64,000 nt of DNA from Methanoculleus taiwanensis (GTDB taxonomy: Archaea; Halobacteriota; Methanomicrobia; Methanomicrobiales; Methanoculleaceae). Positions within the stretch are counted from its first letter, which is position 1; each line of letters opens with the position of its first letter. The DNA lies in contig NZ_LHQS01000004.1 in assembly GCF_004102725.1 (NCBI RefSeq), positions 101,206 through 165,205 on the forward strand. Reading direction: 5' to 3'. Positions 16,753 to 25,728 of the stretch are shown piece after piece. The position numbers were made by a program, and so were the translations under genes. The notes under the pieces are model-generated. The model searched no databases. It saw nothing but the letters and a program-made list of their open reading frames with translations, and was not told where the DNA came from.

Positions 16753-17328
16753 CTATACCGTGAAGAGATCCCGCCGCCCCGTGACCCGGAGCAGGCCGGC
16801 ACGAACGCCGGCGTCAAGCCAGCCATACCCGTAACTGAAGAGGGAAAGCGCGGCCGCGTACTCCTGATTCCGGAGATGCAGACTTCCGTCCAGATGCCCC
16901 CGCCTCGCTTCGGCGACAACCATCTCCGCCGCTTCGGAGAGCAGGCTTGCCCGGTCAGGCCCGGTCTCGACGGCAGTGATCGCTTCCGAGAGCATCCGTT
17001 CGTAGCGGGTCGTCTTCTCGTGGAGGCGGTCAGCCAGCGCCTCCGGGATCGGATCGGCGATGGCGGCGGGATGCAGTCGTTCGCCACCGGCAGTCCGGAC
17101 GAGCCCGAGAACGCATCCGGCATCGAGCCACCCGAGCCCGTAGGTGAAACTTGCCAGCGCATTCACCCGGTCACCGGTGCGAAGGAACGTGCACCCGTCG
17201 CTCCGGTAAGCGGCAGCCATCTCGAGAACCTCCCCGGCTATCCTTCCGAGCACGCTCGCTTCAGGAGGGATCGGGCGCGCCGCCTCCACCCGGCTGCCGT
17301 ACACCTCCCCGAACGTCGATAGTCTCAT
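16753..17328 (-). CDS. DUF357 family protein
   Basis: A 191-residue archaeal protein with an internal duplication: [20 protein letters not shown] (about residues 58-77) and [20 protein letters not shown] (about 160-179). The YGWLDAG motif and the ending LFTV are typical of DUF357. It is all-helical and probably cytosolic. Its start overlaps the stop of dphB by 4 nt (17325-17328), so the two are co-translated. This family recurs near diphthamide or translation genes in archaea, but its function is unknown. Confidence 0.8.
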   Translation of the reverse strand: MRLSTFGEVYGSRVEAARPIPPEASVLGRIAGEVLEMAAAYRSDGCTFLRTGDRVNALASFTYGLGWLDAGCVLGLVRTAGGERLHPAAIADPIPEALADRLHEKTTRYERMLSEAITAVETGPDRASLLSEAAEMVVAEARRGHLDGSLHLRNQEYAAALSLFSYGYGWLDAGVRAGLLRVTGRRDLFTV

Positions 17329-18077
17329 AGTCCCGCGAACGTCCGGAGGTACTCGTGCTCCACCGGGTGGAGATCGGCCGGCACGACCAGGATGTGGAGC
17401 GGCGGCCCGAAGTCTACCGATTTGAGCAGTTCGCCCGTTCCCGCGGCCACATGCGGGTGCTCGGAGCCCGCCCGTGCGATCCCGACGTACAGCGACGGAG
17501 CAGGTGTTTCCAGGATCTCCGCCATCCGCTCGATGATCGCTATCGCTTCTCCGACCCGCATATACCGGTCAGGCTGAATATCGAGGTAGACCAGCGTATG
17601 CAGGTTGAGAGCGAGGTTCTGGCGGATCGTCTCGAGCGGGGTCGTCGGAAACCAGCTCTTCGCCGGGAACGGGACAGAACAGGATTTCCCGAACCGGTAA
17701 TTCTGCAGTCCGGCAAGCCCACAGACAGCGCTTGCAATGGACGAGGCGTGGATGATCGACGTCGCGACACCCATCCCGGCAGCGCGGATCCTGAGATCCG
17801 CGTGGGTCGTCGAGACCATCGGATCGCCGCCGGTGAGGAAGACCACGTCGCCGTCCCGCGCACGCCGGATCACCTCATCCGGGTGCTGCTCAACATCCTC
17901 CCGCCCGAGAAGGACGATCTCTTTTCCAAAGACCGCTTCCATCTCCGAAACACTCGAACCCATCATCCGGGAGGTGTACGATTCAAGGTAGACATACTCC
18001 GCTCTCCGAACGGCATCGAGTCCCTTTACGGATATGTCCTTAAGATCAAAGAGTCCAAGGCCTACAAACGTCAGCAT
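17325..18077 (-). CDS. dphB: Diphthine synthase
   Basis: A 250-residue SAM-dependent methyltransferase that methylates the modified His of elongation factor 2 on the way to diphthamide. The N-terminus [20 protein letters not shown] and the motifs [23 protein letters not shown] and [20 protein letters not shown] are standard for archaeal Dph5/DphB of the tetrapyrrole methylase fold. The ATG at 18077 follows AGGTGA with a spacing of 5 nt. It heads a two-gene operon with DUF357. Confidence 0.95.
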   Translation of the reverse strand: MLTFVGLGLFDLKDISVKGLDAVRRAEYVYLESYTSRMMGSSVSEMEAVFGKEIVLLGREDVEQHPDEVIRRARDGDVVFLTGGDPMVSTTHADLRIRAAGMGVATSIIHASSIASAVCGLAGLQNYRFGKSCSVPFPAKSWFPTTPLETIRQNLALNLHTLVYLDIQPDRYMRVGEAIAIIERMAEILETPAPSLYVGIARAGSEHPHVAAGTGELLKSVDFGPPLHILVVPADLHPVEHEYLRTFAGL

Positions 18078-18109
18078 CTATTCACCTTCATGTATTCTCG
18101 CAGGGATCG

Positions 18110-18826
18110 CTATACAACGATGAGCTGCCCGTCGACGATGTGGTACTGAATCCACTGCGTGGTCGTCCCGTTGATCCCGATGATCCTGAAGTACCACTGG
18201 TGTGTCATCCCGACATCGACGGCCTTCACCTCAAGGATCAGGGTCATCAGCTGCTTGATGGTGGAGAGCGTCTTGTCGTCGAAGGACTCGTTATTCAGGA
18301 GATATATCCCGAGCCCCTCGAGTTTTTTCACGCGGTTTGTAATGACGTGCAGAAACCGGTAGGCCACATCAAGCCTGGAGTACATGAGGAGGGTCGAGAC
18401 CGAGTTGATGCAGAACCGGATCGGCGGGGGAAGAGGGCCCGGAGGCTCCATGGTCACGCTCTCTTTCCACATATCCTCGGCCATCCTGGAGAACTTTATC
18501 CCCATCCCGGTGAGATCCATGGGGCTTGTGACGAACTTCACCCGGGCGGATTCTGAGATGGTCGGAACCGAGCACTTCGTGATGGCATCGATGACACCGA
18601 TCCGGTTTTTATCCGCTCCCTGCCGCTTTAACGCCGTGACGACATCGCTTGCCCGCTCATCGGTCGACATCACGATCGTCCATTCTCCTTCCGCCGGGCA
18701 TGCAAGCCGGTAGGCTATCTGCTCGGCATAGGAGAGCGGAGGAGCCAGAATGAGGATGTTGCCGGTTGCCTTGAGTCCCCGGAAGTGGTCGTCCACCACC
18801 GGGATGCCCGTCGTATAGCGGTACAT
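18110..18826 (-). CDS. RecA-superfamily (KaiC/RAD55-like) protein lacking Walker A
   Basis: A 238-residue protein with the layout of archaeal RAD55/KaiC-type single-domain ATPases: GIPVVDDHFRGL at the start, GNILILAPP, then WTIVMSTDERASDVV, IGVIDAITK and FCINSVSTLLMYSRLDVAYR, followed by C-terminal strands. Where a P-loop GxxGxGKT should follow GNIL, the sequence is APPLSYAEQ, so ATP binding by the usual motif is lost. It is therefore a pseudo-ATPase or a regulatory paralogue. It follows feoB by 16 nt and could be the last gene of the iron operon; its role is unknown. Confidence 0.75.
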   Translation of the reverse strand: MYRYTTGIPVVDDHFRGLKATGNILILAPPLSYAEQIAYRLACPAEGEWTIVMSTDERASDVVTALKRQGADKNRIGVIDAITKCSVPTISESARVKFVTSPMDLTGMGIKFSRMAEDMWKESVTMEPPGPLPPPIRFCINSVSTLLMYSRLDVAYRFLHVITNRVKKLEGLGIYLLNNESFDDKTLSTIKQLMTLILEVKAVDVGMTHQWYFRIIGINGTTTQWIQYHIVDGQLIVV

Positions 18827-18842
18827 TGATACTGTACTGATC

Positions 18843-20696
18843 TTACGTGAGGACCAGATTTATAAGTGCGCCGATGACAAGCCCGAGCGAGACCGTGTAC
18901 AGGCTCACGGCAAGGGTTATCCTCGACCCGACCTCCCGGTTGAGGACGGTGATCGTGGAGAGGCAGGGGACGAAGAGCACCGTAACGATGGCAAAGACGT
19001 AGAGCTGCAGGGCAGAGAGCACCGCGCCGAGGTCGGCAGTCCCGGCAAGGATCGCCAGGGTCTCGAATGCCATCTCCTTTCGGAGGATGCCGAAGATGAG
19101 TGCCGTCGCGGTATACCCGGGAAGGCCGAGGAGTCCCTCCATAACAGGGGCGGCAAACGCCGCGAAAGCGTTCATCAGACCGAAGAACTCGAACAGGCCG
19201 AGGAAGACGCTCCCGAGGAGCAAGAGCGGCATGGCGATGAAGAGAAACTCGGAGAGGCGCGACCAGGACTTCTTCAGCACCAGGTTCGGGTCGGGTCGGC
19301 GGAGCGGAGCCATCTCCATGATCATCCCGAACCGCTCACCCGGCGTCACCCGGGAAAGCATCAGGCCGGTCGCAAGAATAAGCGCAAATACGATGATGTA
19401 GATGCTGAGTGCGGCCGCTATCCCGATGAAACTCGAGACGATTCCGGCAATAATGACCGTTCGTGCCGAGCAGGGCACCATGGTGACGAGAAACGCCGCG
19501 ATCATCCGCTCACGCCTGCTCCGGAGCGTCCGTATACCCATGATGGCGGGCACGGTGCACCCGAAAGCGAGCGTCATCGGGATGATCGCTCCTCCGTGCA
19601 TCCCGACCCGATGCATCGCTTTATCGGCGAGGAACGCCGCCCGGGTCATGTACCCGGAGTCCTCGAGGATCGAGATGAATATGTAGAAGAGGAGGATATA
19701 CGGGAACGCTATCCCGAGCCCTGCCTGGAGTGCGAGCAGGATTGAGATCCCGATCGTCTCGATGAGCGGCGGGAGGCCAAGGCTCATGAAGGGAGCTATC
19801 GCCCAGGTATCAAAGAGGGTGACAATAAACTCTTCAATCCAGCTGCCGACGATGAAGACCGTGACGAGCATGGTGAGCAGAACCCCGATCAGTACGGGGA
19901 TGCCCGGGATGACCCGGGTGAAGATTCGATCGAGGTCGAAGGGCGGTGCGGGCTCTTCGATCCGGACGGTGATGGCGTCGGCGATCTGCCGGGCGAAGTT
20001 ATGCCGGTTGGCCGCGATGATCTGGGAGATAGTCATCCGGTGGCGGCTCTCGATCTCATCAGCAATCGTCTTTGCCGCCTCCAGAAGATCAGGGTCGTCA
20101 CCGATCCCTTCGAGCGCCTGCATGCTCTCGACCCGCTCCGCGCCGAGCATCTTGTCCAGACTCCGGACGGCCGCTTCTATATGGTGGTCGTAGGGAACCT
20201 CCACAGTCGAAGGCCGTGCGTCGGCGAGCGCCAAGGGGATGATCCGGTCGATGTTCTTTCCCTCGAGAGCGGACGTGAGCAGCACCTCGACCCCGAGGAT
20301 ATCCCGAAGTGCCGCTGCGTCGACCTCAAAACCACGGTCAGCCGCCTCGTCGATCATATTCAGGACGACGATCATCGGCAGGCCGTACTCGGCAACCTGC
20401 AGGAGCAGGTACAGATTTCTCTCAAGCCTGGTGACGTTCAGCACGGCGATGAGCGCGTCGGCTCCCTGCTGGCCGAGGAACCGCTGCACCAGGAGTTCTT
20501 CGTCGGAGGTGCCGTCGAGCGAGTATACTCCCGGGAGGTCGACGAGTTCGACGATCTCGCGCCGGTAGCAGGTATTGCCCCGCTGGAGTTCCACGGTCGT
20601 TCCCGGGTAGTTGCTCACCTCTACGCCGAGCCCCGTCAGCTGGTTGAAGATCAGGGATTTCCCCACGCCCGGGTTTCCTATCAGGGCAGTCTTCAT
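18843..20696 (-). CDS. feoB: Ferrous iron transporter FeoB
   Basis: A 617-residue membrane GTPase for Fe(II) uptake. The N-terminal G domain has G1 GNPGVGKS, G2 YPGTT, G3 DLPGVYSLDG and G4 NMID. A helical GDI region (about residues 170-260) and about eight to ten membrane helices follow, with the gate segments PCSARTV and GCTVPAI. It is shorter than enterobacterial FeoB (about 770 residues) but normal for archaea. ATG 20696 overlaps the stop of the regulator gene as ATGA, with GGAG nearby, so the earlier in-frame start at 20753 is rejected. It forms one unit with the DtxR-FeoA gene. Confidence 0.95.
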   Translation of the reverse strand: MKTALIGNPGVGKSLIFNQLTGLGVEVSNYPGTTVELQRGNTCYRREIVELVDLPGVYSLDGTSDEELLVQRFLGQQGADALIAVLNVTRLERNLYLLLQVAEYGLPMIVVLNMIDEAADRGFEVDAAALRDILGVEVLLTSALEGKNIDRIIPLALADARPSTVEVPYDHHIEAAVRSLDKMLGAERVESMQALEGIGDDPDLLEAAKTIADEIESRHRMTISQIIAANRHNFARQIADAITVRIEEPAPPFDLDRIFTRVIPGIPVLIGVLLTMLVTVFIVGSWIEEFIVTLFDTWAIAPFMSLGLPPLIETIGISILLALQAGLGIAFPYILLFYIFISILEDSGYMTRAAFLADKAMHRVGMHGGAIIPMTLAFGCTVPAIMGIRTLRSRRERMIAAFLVTMVPCSARTVIIAGIVSSFIGIAAALSIYIIVFALILATGLMLSRVTPGERFGMIMEMAPLRRPDPNLVLKKSWSRLSEFLFIAMPLLLLGSVFLGLFEFFGLMNAFAAFAAPVMEGLLGLPGYTATALIFGILRKEMAFETLAILAGTADLGAVLSALQLYVFAIVTVLFVPCLSTITVLNREVGSRITLAVSLYTVSLGLVIGALINLVLT

Positions 20697-21322
20697 CGGG
20701 ACGGCTCCACGAAGATCGATTCGGCGATCTCGGGGCTGATCGCGATATCGCACCCCTTTACCCGTACCATAACCGACCGATTCGGGAGCTTTCTCCGGAG
20801 CTCGACCACCTCACCGGGAAGGATGCCAAGATCCATAAGCCGCCGGTTGCACCCGGGTCGTTTGAGCATGGTAACCCGGAGAGTATCCCCTTCGTCGAAG
20901 TCGAGAAGCGATGCCGCCGCCCGCCCGCACCGCCGCCGGGGTGCATGACCCGGTTTTCGGCAATCGAGATACGATGAGAGGCGATCGATCGTCTCGTCGG
21001 AGATCTCGTGCTCGAGCGTACACGCTTCGCGTGAGGCGGCATCGGTATCGATCCCGAGCATCTCGGTCAGGAAACATTGCAGGACGCTGTGTTTCCGGAC
21101 CACCTTCGCTGCACGCTCTCTGCCCTTCTCGGTCAGCAGGACACTGCCGTCCCCGTGCAGGGTCAGGTATCCTTCCTGTGCGAGTGCCGGAACCGTTGCC
21201 TCGACGGCTGCCGGATCGACCCCGAGCGCCTCCGCTATCTCGGCGAACGTAACCGGGCGCTGGTTCCCCGGAACAGTATTGTGAATCGCCTCAAGGTAGT
21301 CTTCGCAGGTCGAAGGATGCAT
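20693..21322 (-). CDS. DtxR-family regulator with fused FeoA (SH3-like) domain
   Basis: A 209-residue protein starting at ATG 21322. Residues about 1-65 are a winged helix (CEDYLEAIH, FAEIAEALGVDPAAVEATV), then a metal-binding dimerisation helix with the HEISDETIDRLSSYL pattern of DtxR/MntR. Residues about 130-209 are a FeoA domain (LLDFDEGDTLRVTMLKRPG, RRLMDLGILPGEVVEL, GCDIAISPEIAESIFV). The product can both sense iron and act as the small FeoA partner of FeoB, whose gene overlaps by 4 nt. It is probably an autoregulated iron-responsive repressor. A TTG at 21343 is an alternative start. Confidence 0.9.
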   Translation of the reverse strand: MHPSTCEDYLEAIHNTVPGNQRPVTFAEIAEALGVDPAAVEATVPALAQEGYLTLHGDGSVLLTEKGRERAAKVVRKHSVLQCFLTEMLGIDTDAASREACTLEHEISDETIDRLSSYLDCRKPGHAPRRRCGRAAASLLDFDEGDTLRVTMLKRPGCNRRLMDLGILPGEVVELRRKLPNRSVMVRVKGCDIAISPEIAESIFVEPSR

Positions 21323-21407
21323 TCTCTCTTTTTTCGTCGTCAACGATGTTATGGATTTTGATGCAGGCAGATGTTCCAGAGGCGCACCCCGTCTCCGCCG
21401 TGAACTA

Positions 21408-21415
21408 CTATATAC
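21408..21415 (+). promoter_or_regulatory. TATA box of polX
   Basis: CTATATAC is centred about 26 nt before ATG 21437, pointing to a leaderless polX transcript and excluding the in-frame TTG at 21428. Confidence 0.65.
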
Positions 21416-21436
21416 ACCCTCGGATGATTGTTATGC

Positions 21437-23137
21437 ATGGAGCGCTCTGATCCGCAGCAGGTCACGAACAGGCAGGTCGCCGGAGTGCTCACCTTCATGG
21501 GTCAGCTCCTCGAGATCTCCGGGGACGACCCGTTCAAGATCAGGCCGTATTACCGGGCGGCGCAGGAGGTCGAGCGGCAGAGCGAACCCGTGGCAGGCAG
21601 AGGCGAAGAAGAACTCGTCGCGCTCCGGGGTATCGGCCGCCAGATCGCCCGGAAGATAGGCGAGATCGAAGAGACCGGAACGTTTCGCGAACTCGACGAA
21701 CTCCGGGCGGAGATACCGGATTCCCTCATCGAGCTCCTGGCGCTCGACAGCGTCGGCCCGAAGACCATCAATCTCCTCTGGAAGAAACTCGGGATTCTGA
21801 GCGTCGGCGACCTGGATAAAGCGGCCAGGAACCACCGGATTCGGGCGGTGAAGGGGTTCGGAGCGAAGAAAGAGGAGAATATACTCCGGGCGATCGACCG
21901 TTTCCAGCAGAAGAACGGCCGCATGACCAGAGCGGAGGCCGACGCGATCGTCAACGCCGCGACAGGCGTCCTTCTCCCGGGCACCTTCACCGTCGCCGGG
22001 AGTTATCGCCGCGGCCTTTCCACCGTCGGCGATATCGACATCGTGACGCTTGAAGAACGGGATGCCGTCAGACCCCGGCTTACGGCCGTCGCCGACGAGG
22101 TGATCGACGACGGCAGCAGAAAGACATCACTTCGCATCGGAGGCAGACGGGTGGATATCCGGTATGCCACTCCTGAGATATACGGGGCGATGCTCATGTA
22201 CCTGACCGGATCCAAGGCTTTCAATATCAGGATACGGGCGGTTGCCAATTCGGGCGGATATACCCTGAACGAGTACGGTCTTGAGGAGAGGAGTTCGGGA
22301 AGACTGCAGACCTTCGCAGATGAAGAAGGACTCTTCCGGGAACTCAAGATGGATTACGTCCCCCCCGAGCTCCGCGAGGATAGAGGCGAGGTCGAGCTGG
22401 CTCTCGCAGGAGCACTTCCCTCCCTCGTCGATCTCCCGGATGTGCGGGGCGATCTGCACTCCCATACGAGATGGAGCGACGGGCGCCAGACGCTCGAGGA
22501 GATCGCGGTGCGGGGCGATGAACTCGGCTACGAGTATATCCTCATCACCGATCACTCGTCGAGCCTCGGCGTCGCCCGAGGGCTCGATACCGATGCCCTG
22601 CAACGGCAGCAGAGCGAGATCGAGCATACCAACCGGAGGCACACCTGCACACTCCTCTCCGGCGTCGAGGTCGATATCAAAAGCGACGGAGCCCTCGGCC
22701 TTCCCGGCAAGATGCTCGCCGATCTCGATCTCGTGATAGCCTCCGTCCACTCGGGTTTCCAGCAGGAGGAGGATCAGATCACCCGGCGTATCCTCTCGGC
22801 GGTCGAGAACGAGCATGTCGATATCGTCGGTCACCCGACCGGCAGGCTCCTTGGCCGACGGCCGCCTTACGCGGTCGACCTTGCGCGGGTGATCGAACGG
22901 GCGGCGGAGGTGGGGACGGCACTCGAGATAAACGCCTCCCCGCACCGGCTCGATCTGGATGATATTTATATCAGACAGGCCAAGGAAAAAGGAGTGAAAC
23001 TGACAATAGGGACAGACAGCCACAGAACGTCAGAGTTTTCCAATATGCGCTACGGCATCACACTCGCACGGCGCGGATGGTGCACGGCTCCCGACATTCT
23101 CAATACCTCTACGCTTGCCGGGCTGCTGGAGTGGTGA
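21437..23137 (+). CDS. polX: Family X DNA polymerase / 3'-5' exonuclease PolX
   Basis: A 566-residue repair enzyme. Residues about 1-150 hold helix-hairpin-helix elements (LRGIGRQIARKIGEIEETG, VKGFGAKKEENIL). Residues about 155-310 form the pol-beta nucleotidyltransferase with GSYRRGLSTVGDIDI, in which the D-x-D binds metal. Residues about 335-566 form a PHP phosphoesterase domain with HSHTRWSDG, ITDHSSSLGVA, GVEVDI, SVHSGF, GHPTGR and GTDSH, the residues for metal-dependent 3'-5' exonuclease or AP endonuclease activity. It is expected to act in base excision repair. The next gene begins 3 nt after its stop. Confidence 0.95.
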   Translation: MERSDPQQVTNRQVAGVLTFMGQLLEISGDDPFKIRPYYRAAQEVERQSEPVAGRGEEELVALRGIGRQIARKIGEIEETGTFRELDELRAEIPDSLIELLALDSVGPKTINLLWKKLGILSVGDLDKAARNHRIRAVKGFGAKKEENILRAIDRFQQKNGRMTRAEADAIVNAATGVLLPGTFTVAGSYRRGLSTVGDIDIVTLEERDAVRPRLTAVADEVIDDGSRKTSLRIGGRRVDIRYATPEIYGAMLMYLTGSKAFNIRIRAVANSGGYTLNEYGLEERSSGRLQTFADEEGLFRELKMDYVPPELREDRGEVELALAGALPSLVDLPDVRGDLHSHTRWSDGRQTLEEIAVRGDELGYEYILITDHSSSLGVARGLDTDALQRQQSEIEHTNRRHTCTLLSGVEVDIKSDGALGLPGKMLADLDLVIASVHSGFQQEEDQITRRILSAVENEHVDIVGHPTGRLLGRRPPYAVDLARVIERAAEVGTALEINASPHRLDLDDIYIRQAKEKGVKLTIGTDSHRTSEFSNMRYGITLARRGWCTAPDILNTSTLAGLLEW

Positions 23138-23140
23138 CTC

Positions 23141-23731
23141 GTGATCTACTGGCTGTATGAGAAGATCCTTCAGAGGAACCTCTCCTCCCTCCCCGGACGG
23201 GTCTGCTTCATGATTACCGAAGAGGATCTTGTCGGGGCGCCGGAGAACCTGTATACGATAACCGAATGGTGCATCGAACTCGGTATCGAACATGTCATGT
23301 TCCATATCAGCACGGAGAACCCGGAACGGCTCATCGGGCACCTCCCCGGGATTCGTTCTATCGGTGGGATAGCCCGCCTGACCATACACTACGGCGAACA
23401 GGAGGAGGTTACCGGCAGCGGAATCGATGTGACGGTGGCGATCGGAAAGAGCGGCCGGGAGGAGATCACGAACTGCATCCGGAAGATGGCGGAGAGCGGG
23501 GTGAATCCCGAGGATGTCGACGAGGAACTGATCGAGTCGTGCCTCACCTTTCCGTACGAGCCCGATCTCGTTATCAAGACCGGCGGCGACCACCTGACCG
23601 ATTTTCTCATCTGGCAGTCGGTCTACTCGGAACTCTTCTTCCTCGACGTCAACTGGGCGCTGCTTCGAAAAGTCGACTTTTTGCGGGCGTTGCGCGACTA
23701 TCAGTCACGAGCCCGCCGTTTCGGAACGTAA
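23141..23731 (+). CDS. Non-catalytic cis-prenyltransferase homologue (NgBR/Nus1-like subunit candidate)
   Basis: A 196-residue member of the undecaprenyl diphosphate synthase fold that has lost the catalytic N-terminal D-G-N-R motif; the corresponding stretch is CFMITEEDLVG. The C-terminal part is conserved: DLVIKTGGDHLTDFLIWQS, YSELFFLDVNW, and the ending RARRFGT, which contains the RxG motif needed for catalysis across the dimer interface. The canonical synthase gene lies convergently 18 nt away and lacks that ending, so the two probably form a heteromeric enzyme. The start is GTG 23141, directly after polX, with GGTGA upstream. Confidence 0.8.
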   Translation: MIYWLYEKILQRNLSSLPGRVCFMITEEDLVGAPENLYTITEWCIELGIEHVMFHISTENPERLIGHLPGIRSIGGIARLTIHYGEQEEVTGSGIDVTVAIGKSGREEITNCIRKMAESGVNPEDVDEELIESCLTFPYEPDLVIKTGGDHLTDFLIWQSVYSELFFLDVNWALLRKVDFLRALRDYQSRARRFGT

Positions 23732-23749
23732 CCGGCGCCGGAAAAGAGA

Positions 23750-24520
23750 TTATTCGGCGTTCCGGTTCTGTAACCGTTCCTTTAGCCGCATCCTCTGGTC
23801 GTAGACCCGCATCGCCCGCAGGAGATCGATCTTCCTAAACGACGGCCAGTAGGGTGCGCAGAAGTAGACCGCGGACTCGTGCCCGTTCGCGAGCCACGGC
23901 AGGAAGTTCGAGGTCCGGCAGTCGTTCCCGGTCCGGACGATCAGGTCGACGGGAGGGATGTGCATTCCGCGGTTGAGATGCCCTTCCACGAGATCCGCGT
24001 CGATATCCCCCGCCGTCAGGAGGCCGTCCTTCACCTCCCGGAGGATCGAGCGGGCGGCGTGGACGATCTCGTTCCTGCCGCCGTACGCAAGGGCAATATT
24101 TACATAGTAGCCGGTATACTCCCGGGTGGTCTCCTCGGCCTCTTTTACCGTCTGCAGGAGATCGGCCGGGAGGAGGGAGCGGTCGCCGATCATCTGCACC
24201 CGGATCTTGTTCCGGTGAACCCGCTCGTCGGCCATGACGGCACGGAACTTCTCCTTGAAGAGCGAGAAGAGGGCGTCGAGTTCGTCCGTCTCACGCCGGA
24301 AGTTCTCGGTCGAGAAGGCGTAGAGCGTGATGTACTTGATCCCGAGCTCCGACGCCCAGTCGAGGACCTTCTCGGTGGTGTCGGCACCGAGCTTGTGCCC
24401 TTCGGCGTTCTGCATACCGTGGGTCTTCGCGAACCGGCGGTTCCCGTCCTGGATCACCGCGATGTGCCGGGGCACGTACCTGATCTGCAGCCGCAGGAGA
24501 CGCTCGTACAGCGCCTCCAT
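23750..24520 (-). CDS. uppS: Cis-prenyltransferase (polyprenyl diphosphate synthase), catalytic chain
   Basis: A 256-residue enzyme that adds isopentenyl units in cis to make the long-chain polyprenyl diphosphate lipid carrier for glycosylation. It keeps the catalytic motif VIQDGNRRFAKTHGM, the helix LYAFSTENFRR, YGGRNEIVHAAR and IVRTGNDCRTSNFLPW. The C-terminus ends DQRMRLKERLQNRNAE without the RxG motif of single-chain enzymes. I start at ATG 24520; the frame open to 24637 is Arg-rich and overlaps the radical SAM gene. It is co-directional with and downstream of that gene. Confidence 0.92.
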   Translation of the reverse strand: MEALYERLLRLQIRYVPRHIAVIQDGNRRFAKTHGMQNAEGHKLGADTTEKVLDWASELGIKYITLYAFSTENFRRETDELDALFSLFKEKFRAVMADERVHRNKIRVQMIGDRSLLPADLLQTVKEAEETTREYTGYYVNIALAYGGRNEIVHAARSILREVKDGLLTAGDIDADLVEGHLNRGMHIPPVDLIVRTGNDCRTSNFLPWLANGHESAVYFCAPYWPSFRKIDLLRAMRVYDQRMRLKERLQNRNAE

Positions 24521-24534
24521 GCCCTTGCGCGCCT

Positions 24535-25557
24535 TCAGACCGGGGTCACCTCCACAATCATTCCTCCGTTCGGGTAGCGTTCGACGATCTCCTTCTTTCC
24601 GGGAAGATCGGCCGCGTGTTCGACGAGCAGCCACCATGCCGTCTCGATCCGGTCGCCGAGACGCTCGTAGCCTTCCTCCTCGAGAAGCGGGAGGAAGTCG
24701 CCCGGTAGCTGGGCGGATTCCAGCACGCCGTAGACGATCGTCCCGTCGTCGGTGATCTCGTCGAACGGTCGGGCAGTATTGCCAGCAATACGTTTTAATC
24801 GTTCCCGTAGCTGCACCGAGTCCTTAAACGACGAGGAGCACCAGTGCACCTTCAGATTCTTCGCGAGCGTCTCCGACCAGGAGCGGCAGCCCGAGACTGC
24901 GTTGTGGAGGCCGTCCTCGGTTTCATACCCCCGCTCGCGCATCGCGGCGGCGCAGGTATCCCCCCACTCGAGTTCGTTGATGTTCAGGAAGTCAAGGAGC
25001 GGCAGGATTGCTTCGAGGTGCTCGAGCCCGGGGAGCGCCGGCACCTCGATCCCGATCTCAAAGCCCAGCTCCCGCGCCTTCCGTGCGGATGCCGCCCACT
25101 CGCTCTCGGTGATCGTCGGCCAGTCCTCCTGCGGCGGGTGGAGGCGGATCTCGTCGACAAGCCCGCTGAGCCGCCGGAGCGTCTCTTCATCGGGCGCTAT
25201 CCCGGTGTACATGTGGATCTGGTGCTCCGGCCCATAGGTCTGTTTCAGGAGCCGGCAGTACTCGATCACCCTGTCGAGGACGAGCAGCGGTTCTCCACCC
25301 GTAACCCCGGTGCCGAGCGCGCTCATGATCTCCGCCTCGGCGAGGATATCCTCCGGGCTCTCGATGCGCCGGTCGTTCGCATAGGCGGCGTCTTTGCCCT
25401 TCCGCTCGCGGGAGAGCGGACAGTACCAGCAGGTGCGGCGGCAGCGTCCCGTCACGAAGAGCACCAGTTTCGCACCCTCGTGGCAGAGGACGCATCCGCT
25501 CGAAAGCATCACCCCGTCCACCTCGCGGGCAAGCCGCGGAACCTCTCCCATAGGCAT
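24535..25557 (-). CDS. Radical SAM protein of the archaeal COG2108 type
   Basis: A 340-residue protein. The cluster motif CRRTCWYCPLS (CxxxCxxC) lies near residue 45, preceded by a CVLC pair that may hold another metal. GTGVTGGEPLL is the SAM-binding GGE motif, followed by the barrel (MYTGIAPDEETLRRL, EIGIEVPALPG) and a C-terminal domain with VHWCSSSFKD. The family is conserved in methanogens and has no assigned reaction known to me. The start is ATG 25557, because the TATA box at 25579-25587 (minus strand) is centred 26 nt upstream; the longer frame to 25614 is not needed. uppS follows in the same direction. Confidence 0.85.
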   Translation of the reverse strand: MPMGEVPRLAREVDGVMLSSGCVLCHEGAKLVLFVTGRCRRTCWYCPLSRERKGKDAAYANDRRIESPEDILAEAEIMSALGTGVTGGEPLLVLDRVIEYCRLLKQTYGPEHQIHMYTGIAPDEETLRRLSGLVDEIRLHPPQEDWPTITESEWAASARKARELGFEIGIEVPALPGLEHLEAILPLLDFLNINELEWGDTCAAAMRERGYETEDGLHNAVSGCRSWSETLAKNLKVHWCSSSFKDSVQLRERLKRIAGNTARPFDEITDDGTIVYGVLESAQLPGDFLPLLEEEGYERLGDRIETAWWLLVEHAADLPGKKEIVERYPNGGMIVEVTPV

Positions 25558-25578
25558 CCATAACTGTTGCACGCCTGA

Positions 25579-25587
25579 TATCAAAAA
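25579..25587 (-). promoter_or_regulatory. TATA box of the radical SAM-uppS unit
   Basis: TTTTTGATA in mRNA sense, centred 26 nt before ATG 25557, consistent with a leaderless transcript. Confidence 0.6.
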
Positions 25588-25728
25588 GCCTTGGAGCGGC
25601 TCTGAGGTGGGCATTTCGATCGAAAATAAGGGATTTATGGAAATGGATTTTATAAAACGTCCAGGGAAACGTCGCGGATCTTTCCAGAAGAGTTATATAG
25701 CCCCCCGCTGAAAATTCACGTATCTCTT

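Noticed and set aside
17355..18149. 264-residue ORF antisense to dphB
   Set aside because: Mirror frame of dphB, Arg/His/Asp-rich, no homology.
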